Source: Pardosa pseudoannulata (lineage: Eukaryota > Arthropoda > Arachnida > Araneae > Lycosidae). Taken from it: a stretch of 64,000 nt of DNA. The notes beneath the pieces are model-generated. The model had not been told where the DNA came from. It worked only from the letters and a program-made list of their open reading frames with translations, and made no database searches. Positions 55,062 to 64,000 of this stretch are shown here, piece by piece (within the stretch, counting starts at the first letter, position 1; each line of letters begins with the position of its first letter). Location: contig CM063502.1 of NCBI GenBank assembly GCA_032207245.1, positions 49,036,404 through 49,100,403 of the forward strand, given 5' to 3'. Position numbers and translations under genes: made by a program.

Positions 55062-58000
55062 CCGATAGCTCAAAACTTATGGGAGGAGGTATCTGTACAG
55101 CAAGTTTCACTCATACTTCTTCCTACAGAATGTCTTATTTGTAATGTTTGGCCTTTTTCGGGTTTTAAAATCTTTCTTAGAATTAAATTTTACCACTCCT
55201 TTTAATATTGTGAATTTGCTTTGACGAAGTCAAGTCTTAGTGGCCATATTCCTCATTGCAATTTCTATCACTATTTTAACCATTCTTTCCACAGTCTACT
55301 TGTGACTTGGAAAGTAGACTGTAGATTCTTCTAAAACAATTGGCAGTTGAACATGTATAGGTCTATCTGATCACTGCATCCTTTCTTCACGACGAATCAC
55401 ACTACCTCATAAACTTGTACTGCTTATTATGCGAAACATTTTAGGGCTTCACTAGGATTCAAAGGACTAATATACAAGCGTAAAATTTTGCTTGCGGTTC
55501 TGAGCTACCTCGACTACGTGATTGTTCCTGGTGGTCTGTTCCGATGATATAAAGGAGCACTCCAGTCAAAATAGCTGGCACAAATATTAAACAAATATGT
55601 GTGTTTTGTGTGCTCTTGGTACCACTAGAGGCACACTCATACACTACGTGCGTTCCACTCCGCCGCCAGAAACTTGCTGTAGTGGTATGTTTTATTTTTT
55701 TTTTTTTTGGAGGCGGGAGGTGAATTCGCACTGTAAGCAGTTACTAATTCAAGAATTTAAACGTGTTTAGAAAAAAATTCATTTATTAGTGTGTTGTATG
55801 AAATTCGCTAATTTTTACAAATAAAATAAAAGAAATGAAATAAATCTGACTGACAACAAGTCTATATTTCTAGAATTTATGTGGGTGTATTATATATATA
55901 TATATATATATATATGAAAAACGATGCCTGAATGTGGAAAAAATAGTCTAAGTTCTGATGTATAATTTTGAAAAAATGCTTTTAGATGAGTGGGGCTTTT
56001 CCTAACCTTAAAGTTGTTGTAATGGCTTTACAACGGTTCACTTTCAGCAACTTTAAATTATTTCTCTATATTGTCCACCCATCTACTGGACGGTCTCCCT
56101 TTCTTGCATTTTTGCTTAATTTTAGCTATTGTAATTTTTTTTCTTTTGCGGGATTAGAATTCTCATATCTCAACAGGCGGCAAAGCCATCTAATGCGAAA
56201 TGATTCGATTATTTTTACAGTGCCAGGTTCATTGAAGTTTTTTGTACATTTCGGGATTGTATGAAATTCTCTAATCATTATTCTCCGTATTGGGGCCAAA
56301 AATCATTCTGAAAATTAGCTGTAAATATTCTGATTTGTTAGTCTCCAACATTCGCTTCTACAGAAAGCAACAGATCTAATTAGGATTTTGTAAAGACTTA
56401 TTCTTTTTAAATTAGTGTTAATTAATCTAGGTTTAAGTTGTTATCTTAAGCCATAAAAGTATTCATTAACCACGTATAATCTACTTCTAATTTCAGCTTT
56501 TAAATCAGTGTTGAAGGTAACAGTTGTTTCTCAGTATTTCAATCGTCTCACAGATAATTGTTGATCCTCACCTGGTATAAATCTGTATCTATACTGAATA
56601 TATTTATTTTTTGACATAAAACTAGAAGCTGTATTAAAGGCGTTTAATAAAATTTGCACATTGCAAAAAATTCTCAAAATATATAAGTAGATCTTTTAGT
56701 GTTGTGTGTTTAAGGACATATCTTTGGTTACATTCACCAAAATTCGTATTTGTATTATCTTTCAATAACGCTAAAAATGTTTATTTCATATTATCTGATA
56801 TTACACGAAACAAGTCATTTAATAAAATTTTCTTTTATAAAAAGACCGTAAATTTAAAATCTAAAAGACGAATGTCACTCCTAATATTGAAATATCTAGT
56901 TAAAACTGATAAAATTTTATTTCTTTGTGGTTTGACGCATGCGATAGAACATATACAGGCCATATGGATGTCAAATCTAATAGTTGTGTCTTGCAACATT
57001 CATTACACACTCCAGTTATTATCGACTCCCATTAGTAAATTTAACATTGATTTTTTTTTTTTTTTTTTAATTTGGTAATGCAATCCACACTCCTAAAACT
57101 GATTATGAATAAAACAAAAGTACTCTCCGTAATTACTACTTTTGTAAATTTGATTCAAAATTACTAGTTTTAAAAAATGCAGGTTAGATTGGAGTTTGAA
57201 GTCGGCTGCATCAAGCGCTGTTTTATGTTTAATTAGTATCAAAGAGCTTTGTTACTGAGCTTCATTTACCAATCACAATAGAAATGTCTCCATTACAAAT
57301 TGTGCATTTAGTCACAGAATCGTCATTTTCAATGTTGTCTATAATAAATGAAAACTCCTTTTTAAATTTTCATTCCAAAGCCTCTTTGAACCACTTATGC
57401 TGTGGTCTAAAAGTAAATAAATTTTATGTATATGCTTGCGCTAGTAGCATTTAGTTAATGTAAGATTAAATGTAATGGCAATTAAATTTGAAGGAGTAAT
57501 ATTGATTTGAAATAACTTTTCAAAAAATCAACATTTCATTTCACCATAATAGTTAATATTCTTTCGAGAGTACTTACCTTAGAACAATTTAGATTTCACT
57601 TAATTTAGAACGTTTAGTACTTAAATAACGCTTCCTTTCAAAGGAACAGACTATTACAGTGCCGAGTTACTTTGGTTTGCTCTAAAAGGAATCTATACAA
57701 TACTGCAATCCTTGTTTTGTAAACAGTAAAGATACACTTTCTGGCAAATTTAAAGCGTACAACTGTCGGGCCACAAACGCAATATTACTGTTTGGCAGAG
57801 TACCAAGGACATTCGATTGATACTATAGGGCAGGCGTGACCAACTTCTTTATATATAAGATCTACTTTTCGACTATCTTTCACTTACTCTTATTGCTATT
57901 TTTCACTTAATTTTGTATCTTTGCACTTTTTACGCCTATAATACGGGTATGGCCGGATTGGCTAGATTTTTCCTTTTAATTTCTTGGAACAAACTCTTCA

Positions 58001-58956
58001 ATTTATTGACAACTAAAAGGGAGATGGAACCTCTGAAATCCTCTCTTTACCTACGTTTATGTTTGTGCTGCCTAACGAGGTATATGGATTCACGACTGTA
58101 GGAGGGGGGTGTAACTAAAGTATAAAGTAAAACTTGTGTTTAAACTTTAAATGTTCACACTTTTTGTCGCATGTCTTGCGTTTAACTTCGCTCTGCATAC
58201 CAATTGATATACTTACATAAAAAGAAGCATAATTATTTATCGGTTATTCGGAGAGCACTGCGTTCTCTTCTGACATCAGCTGTTGGCAACAGTAATCTAC
58301 TCCCATTTGCTCTGCAATTGACTACGTAGCCATCCTATCTATATAAAGAGCAAAGCTAGGTAAAAATAAGAGGGAAACATGAATCTCTCCTCTATGAACA
58401 TTTTGTAGAAACGTCTTTAGCATTTTATAATATCTTAGTAAGAGTTTCAAGCATTATTCAATGCTTTATTTAACATTATATCTACCAAAGAAAACACAAG
58501 ATGCTTTATAAGAAAAATTCAGCATGAGAAACGGACTTCCCTAATTTCCAAATACTCTCTCCTTTTTCAGACATATGCACATTTTACATACGAATGTTTA
58601 AAAAAAACCTCATTTTTATGTATAGAATAACCGATATAGTTTTAAATGTTTAGGAGTACAAAAGGATGCAAAAGAGAATTTACAGATTTTAAAAGGAGTA
58701 AGATTCACGAAAAAAAAGAGTACAAAGCTCCATTAAATAGTACAGTTGGTCAACTTGAGATATAGTAAAATAATTCGCTTTGCTCCTTTTTCAGAAAGAA
58801 ACGTTTCTTGTTTCTTCAGGTGCCACTCGCTATTCCGAATACGAAACAATTCCATTTTGTGCTGCAATATTTTTTGTTATTGTCTCAACACAGTAGCTTA
58901 AACAGAATAATTACATATATCTCAACCTCCTTAAAATTACGTCAAGTGTTATTTTC
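55062..58956. other. Intergenic DNA
   Basis: No gene is confirmed. A GC-richer island at about 55,490-55,690 holds an open frame on the minus strand and GATATAAAGG on the plus strand, neither interpretable alone. A (TA)n run lies at 55,891-55,914 and a T run near 57,051. CAGGCGTGACCAAC at 57,831 looks like an unpaired hAT-type end. Confidence 0.35.
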
Positions 58957-59710
58957 CAGAGGCGTGGCAAAGTTAATATTTACCACTGGTGCATCATTTA
59001 TAGGGCCGCCTCACCACAATGGAAATGGGGTCCATTAGGGAACAATTCGATCCAAGGAAAAGTTGAAAAATAAATCTTCAAAATTAGGAGTGATCATTTA
59101 CTTTTATTTTATGTATTAATTGTTGAGGCGAGAGCTAAACGTTCGCAAATCAATTGAGACTCGTAGTCGCTTGCCAGCTTCAAATAAAAGTTTTGCTAAA
59201 ATATAAAAATTCCGTACTGCAGAAACCACTTTGTGTCCTCAATACTCCTTTCATGCATTCTACTGCTCCCATAGCACAATACGATTAATGATCATATTTC
59301 TTTTTAAAATGAGCAGAGAACAACACATATATAAAAAATTGTTAATTTTAGTCAAGTGAAAAGGCAAATTTTATTAAGTAAAGGGGCAATTCCTGTACTG
59401 GGAATATTTGTCAGTAAAATTTATATTTGTAAAAAGTTTATTTTTAAAGTTGGAGAAATCCGTTTTAAATTGTGAAAGAAACTACAAACAGATGAACTAC
59501 GATGAAATCTTTAGTTTATTCACTCATGCCGAATCTAGAAAAATGTTATAAATACCTTTATGTATATATATATGTGTGTAAGTTCATTCTGAATATATAT
59601 ATTATAGAAAGGAAACTTGGTTACGTTTATATATTTGCGCACTATATTTGGTGGTAGGGGCGCAGATCATTCTTTTGCCACAGACGCCAAAGGCCCTAAT
59701 TACAGCCCTG
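58957..59710. mobile_element. Possible hAT-type non-autonomous element
   Basis: The left end is CAGAGGCGTGGCAAAG and the right end, complemented, is CAGGGCTGTAATTAGG. The flanks TTATTTTC (58949-58956) and TTCTTTTC (59711-59718) agree at seven of eight bases, though they are simple in sequence. Inverted-end similarity is limited to the first few bases. It is 754 bp and non-coding. Confidence 0.35.
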
Positions 59711-60597
59711 TTCTTTTCTTTTGTATTATTCTGTCCATTTCATTACAATTGTGTCACTTTAGATCGACGCTTTCCACATCGTTATCACTTGAGCATTTTC
59801 GTTGCAGGAACAGAATCTGCCCACAGTATTTGCCACATCATTAAGATTTAAACCCTCACTCGATTCTAATTAGAGTTAGCCGTTACAAGACGGTAGAGGA
59901 AAAGTGGTCCGTAGAACGTATTGTTTTTTTACTTACAGGAGTTGCCATTATTTTTGTAAAAAGATTTATATGTAAATAATAAATTAAATTATAAACGAAA
60001 AGTAGCTGCACATTTTTAACTTCTTAGGTATTTATATAGAATTGTAAAGGTTAATAAGTATTTGGTTTAAACGGATGAAAAAAAATAACATGCAGGTAAA
60101 AATATACTGTTTCAAGCGTGGCGAGAAGAGTTTATACGAGCTGTCTCATATTTTGAGATGTGTCTATGCGAAAGTTCTCTACATTATTGTTCTATATGCA
60201 AGCTTTCCTGGTAGCACGAAATGGGCTAGTGTGCATCATCACGCAGGAAGTCCACAGATAGGAGTTTTTTTACACTATCCGAAGTCTTCTCGAGCGTTTT
60301 TACTCGATCAGTTGAGGTACTGTACTGAATTTATAGTAGACTAAATAGAGTGAAAAGCTAAGCAGTAAAGACAAAAATCACAAAATGTCGAGTCAAATGA
60401 CAAAATTATAAATAATAGCAGATACTCGGAAATTTCGTAGATTGTTTATTGAATTACCATCTGCTTTTACTTGCTCATAGAAAACAAAAATTCTACAAAT
60501 TATTTTTTAGCTATCTCTAAAAGGATGCCAGGCATTAATGGTTTACTAAATAATAAACCCATTCCTTTCCAAATAACAGAGCAGTTTCTTTACTCCA

Positions 60598-60850
60598 GGG
60601 CCTGGAGTGAATTAGTGGTCAGCGTACTGGACTGGAGTCTCAGGTGCCGGATCGAACCTGACAGGTGCGCTAAACATCTGTGTATCCCGGAAATAAGCAG
60701 GATATATCTGTGGGTCTAAATATCCTATCTCCAGGAAATCGGCAGGTGGGAAAACGGTATGGAATTGGTAGCAAAAATTCCGTCTCCTATGGGTGAACAA
60801 AATTTAGGCAAATACACACTTCAGAGTACGCAACCCGTTGTGAGGTACTA
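60598..60850 (+). repeat. Second tRNA-derived SINE family
   Basis: The head GAATTAGTGGTCAGCGTACT with GGATCGAACCTG about 36 bp downstream fits pol III boxes A and B. The body continues through CCAGGAAATCGGCAGGTGGG to about CTCTCCAGATAGCAGGTGG. It is unrelated to the family at 34,943. Confidence 0.55.
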
Positions 60851-61019
60851 AAAGCTCTCCAGATAGCAGGTGGAAAATTTCGCACCCCCCCCCATAATAT
60901 TTTTACACATAATAAGCAATGAATTAGAAACTTGAGATCAGAACTTTGTTGGATTCCTTTTTGCATGGATATGTCTCATTAAGACAAATATTCTACAATA
61001 TTATAGAGCCTATTTAATG

Positions 61020-61210
61020 TTTGAGAATACTGTTTTGAACATAAAAAGCTTAAGATTATGTAGAATGGGTCATAGAAAAAACTGCTCTTTGATATGTCTT
61101 TTGAATTTATCCCAAATGATGTCTATCATGTTAAGATCTGGGTTTTGTCTCAGATTGTAATATATTGGAAATCTGCTTTATGTTTTTGAAGCTATATCCG
61201 ACATTGTATG
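61020..61210 (-). pseudogene. Tc1/mariner transposase C-terminal remnant
   Basis: Minus-strand translation gives NPDLNMIDIIWDKFKRHIKE, matching the SPDLNPIE-x-x-WDELKRR region at the end of Tc1-type transposases, with Asp where most have the catalytic Glu. The upstream half should lie beyond the LINE insertion (above 63,281) but is too worn to recognise. Confidence 0.55.
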
Positions 61211-61224
61211 CATGATGTACAGTA
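61211..61224. repeat. Target site duplication, left copy
   Basis: CATGATGTACAGTA, identical to 63267-63280, brackets the LINE. Confidence 0.85.
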
Positions 61225-63266
61225 TGAATGAATGAAATCACCTTTAGGGCAGCCCCTGGGGGATTCCCCAAGAGCAGGGCACCGCGACCAGAGGTCTATT
61301 GTACCCAAACCCAAGAAGAACAAAACACGACCCAAGTGCGCCTAAGAGAAAAGACCACAAGCTGAGGCAAATCTCAGCAAACAGCTAACAGGGATGTCCT
61401 GTAGCTCCCAAGGCTCAAGGAGGTGGCGACCAAGGTGCTCAAACCTAAGAGCCGAGAAATACTCACAATCACACAAAATGTGGCGAGCAGTCTCCTCCTC
61501 AAGACGGCAGCCACGGCACAAGGGATCAGACCTAATACCCATAATGTTGAGGTGCCTATTGAGGGCACAAGGACCAGTAAGAAGACCAACTGCTTTCCTC
61601 AGACCATTTCTATGAAGCGACAAGAGCTCCTTACTACGCAGACTGGGGCAGTCACGATTGAGCTCTTTAGCTTGCCTATGACCATCCCCAATAAGCCACT
61701 TGGAATATTGAAGGCACCTAAAATGCCTAAAGACAGAATTCCTAATAGACCCCGGAGCAATACCAAGGACAGGCTCAGGTCCAGTAAAGAAAGTACTGGA
61801 CCCTTTCCTAGCTAAATAATCAGCAAGCTCATTACCTTGAATTCCCATATGACCGGGAACCCAGTAAAGATTAACCTTGTTGCCAAAGGCAAGGTCACGA
61901 AGAGATTCCAGACACTCCCAAACCAGTGCAGAGGTAACACTACACCTCGACAAGGCCTGGAGTGCAGCCTGACTATCAGAACAGATATGAATGGTTTGCC
62001 TGTGCAAACCCCTGCCAAGGCAGGTCCTGCAACACATATAGATTGCAAAGACCTCAGCTTGGAAAACAGTAGCATATTTACCAAGCGGAAAGAAAAGCTT
62101 GGTGCCGTCCATAGGGCAGCACCCACCTGATGATTAAATTTAGAACCATCAGTAAACCAAACCCTGCAGTTGCCCTTAAGCCACTTAGGGTTCTTAAGCC
62201 ATTCCTCCCGAGAGGGGAAATGAACACTATAGGGCTTAGAGAAAGTAAACCTGGTATTGATAACATCAGTAGGCATTATAAAAAAAGCCTTGTTAGCCAC
62301 GGAAGAGTCAAAACGTCCCCAAGAGAGATAAGAAGAGTAATCCCTCCAAAGACCCAGACTCTTAAACCTCTTCATACAGATTATAGCCTCAGCTTCAATC
62401 CGTAGATGAAGAGGAAGCATGCCTAGCAAAAGTTCTATGGCAGCAGTAGGGGTAGTTTTTATACAACCCGTGAGAGCAATACAGACCATTCTCTGCAGCT
62501 TATTCAGCTCAGACTTAACACAATCAAGTCTGGCCCTAGACCACCAGACAATCGAGCCATAGGTGATAATAGGACTAATAATCATATTATAGATCCAGTA
62601 CACAGCCTTAGGAGAAAGGCCCCAGGTCTTGCCAATCGAATTCCTGCAGCTCCAGAAGATCTTTTAGCCTTCTGCAGACAATAGGACACATGACAACCCC
62701 AGTTGAGATTCTTGTCAAAATAAATGCCAAGAAACTTAACCTCATTAGATAGAGTAAGCTTCTTACCATAGAAGATAATATCCCTAAGATTTAGGTTCTT
62801 CTTCCGGGAGAAAGCAACAAGCTTGGTCTTAGAAGGATTTACAGACAAGCCAAAATTGTTACACCACAAGACAGTATGCTTGAGTGCATCATTCATAATA
62901 CCAGAGATGGTTTGTCCAAACCTACCCCTAACAATAATAGCAACATCATCCGCATAACCTAAACAGCTGATGCCGCTTTTAGTGAGGTGAACAAGTAAGG
63001 AGTCCACCACAATACTCCAGAGAATGGGAGATAGAACTCCCCCCTGAGGACAGCCAGAAATGGCCTGAACAACCTTACTAGCCCCAAGAACATTAACACA
63101 AATATACCTAGTGGCCAGAAGATTCTTAATCCAATTGGAAATAATGTAATTAGTACCCTTTAGCACAAGGGCCTTAACAATAGTATCAATGGGGACCCTA
63201 TCAAAGGCTCCCTCAATATCTAAAACAAACTGCAAGTGTAATTTCCTTATCGTAAATGCTTTTTTC
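61225..63266 (-). mobile_element. RNase H-bearing LINE, 5'-truncated, with perfect 14-bp target duplication
   Basis: The 2,042-bp insertion begins, on its own strand, inside RT motif A's upstream region at 63266 and ends with a short TTCA-repeat tail (61225-61240) instead of poly(A). The flanks are identical for 14 bp. The RT followed by RNase H places it in the I/R1/LOA-type group of LINEs. It landed in a Tc1-like remnant. Confidence 0.85.
61342..63266 (-). pseudogene. LINE RT - RNase H - zinc knuckle polyprotein, two frameshifts
   Basis: Three overlapping frames cover one protein. The first (down to 62582) has VLDIEGAFDRVP (RT motif A), GCPQGGVLSPILWSIVVDSL (motif B) and GYADDVAIIV (motif C, both Asp present). 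The second (to 61812) covers thumb/connection, starting NMIISPIITYGSIVWWSRA, and enters RNase H at WFTDGSKF. The third (62112-61342) has AEVFAIY, CSDSQAALQAL and WVPGHMGIQGNELADYLAR, completing the RNase H D-E-D-D set, then a knuckle CRGC...HILCDC, and ends at its own stop. One frameshift lies near 62,667 in an A run, the other near 62,120. Endonuclease and N-terminal RT are missing. Confidence 0.85.
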
Positions 63267-63280
63267 CATGATGTACAGTA
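63267..63280. repeat. Target site duplication, right copy
   Basis: CATGATGTACAGTA, identical to 61211-61224. Confidence 0.85.
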
Positions 63281-64000
63281 AATGATCACTTATGAAGGAT
63301 ATACAGCTTTGAAAGTAAACACAAAATATTGTAGAATGCACTTGATCTGCAAGGATATTTAAGTATTGTGTAGCTCATTGTATACAAGTCAGGAACATCA
63401 GGGGACCATTTCTAAACCAGATAAATATTCCACAGAATATGATTCTTTACTAAACACTGTAGTCTGAGTATATAATAGTTTTTCAGTCTTCAAACATTTG
63501 TGTTCTTTTCAAAACTACTATAATTACGACTGATACATTTATTGCATTTTGGTGTAATCCTTTAAGTGGTCATGTGCGAAGGAATTCTCTGTAAAGAATA
63601 CAACTTAGTCACTACTGAGTTAGTGGTAATAAATTCATAGAAAGCTATATGTTTAACTGCCAATTGTAATTTCGAAATATTGAACTAAACCACATTTTAC
63701 AACAATTTAATACTCTCATATATACTGTCTCATTATACCATAACTATTTTTAATATTCATAATATAATACTACCATATATCTTTTCTATATTATATACTA
63801 TATTCATTAATTACATAAATTCTTAATGTTAGATTTGCTATTAAATGCCTTTATATTAATTTATGCATGCTGATTTGTGCATAAGTTAAATATTTTATAA
63901 AAAGTACTTTCTCACCAAATCAAGGATTTCTTAAATTCATGCTTTCCTACTATGTTTAAAATATAATTTTAATAGCAAAGATCCTACAACAAATTACTAC
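63281..64000. other. Non-coding AT-rich DNA
   Basis: The first 300 bp may be the worn 5' half of the Tc1-like remnant interrupted by the LINE. Nothing else is recognised. Confidence 0.4.

Noticed and set aside
57831..58760. hAT-like start CAGGCGTGACCAAC with a possible end near 58,745 (GTTGGTCA)
   Set aside because: The proposed right end lacks the terminal bases and no 8-bp duplication is present.
61394..62405. Plus-strand ORFs of 73-130 codons across the LINE
   Set aside because: They are shadows of the minus-strand RT/RNase H coding.

Overview
This is AT-rich eukaryotic DNA, most likely from an arthropod. The reasons are split genes with GT-AG introns, a Bel/Pao LTR element, jockey-type and RNase H-bearing LINEs, Tc1, hAT-like and piggyBac-like elements, and tRNA-derived SINEs. 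I see no rRNA, tRNA gene, CRISPR array or operon. The exact organism cannot be named from the sequence; a chelicerate or another repeat-rich arthropod would fit.

Layout. 1-10.2 kb is intergenic DNA with degraded DNA transposons: a Harbinger-like transposase fragment, two related hAT-type MITEs with 8-bp target duplications, one more hAT-type MITE and a 200-bp piggyBac-type MITE. 10.4-14.1 kb holds the best host gene, a two-exon minus-strand gene for a 206-residue protein with two membrane segments and a coiled coil. 14.6-18.25 kb is a Bel/Pao element with nearly identical 125-bp LTRs but no integrase. Two 5'-truncated jockey-type LINE copies follow to about 21.6 kb.

21.9-50.9 kb has almost no long ORFs and is T-rich on the plus strand, as expected of introns read in the plus direction. 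I assembled a tentative ten-exon gene there (26,145-48,251, 152 residues) from splice sites, phase agreement and a poly(A) signal 44 nt after the stop. One of its exons lies inside a TTAA-flanked element, which is a real conflict. The same stretch holds a dead Tc1 element, SINE copies, very long (TA)n tracts and a 52-nt T run.

51.1-54.0 kb is a foldback element with inverted arms of about 800 bp, containing the decayed gene of a protein family I recall from arthropods and cnidarians without an agreed function; its 3' end lies inside the inverted arms. 54-61 kb is repeat-rich intergenic DNA. 61.2-63.3 kb is a 5'-truncated RNase H-bearing LINE, minus strand, with a 14-bp target duplication, inserted into an older Tc1-like remnant.

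The base-composition asymmetry (A-rich plus strand to the left, T-rich to the right) suggests two divergently transcribed host genes starting around 14.1-14.6 kb (or 21.9 kb for the right one), with retroelements inserted near their start.
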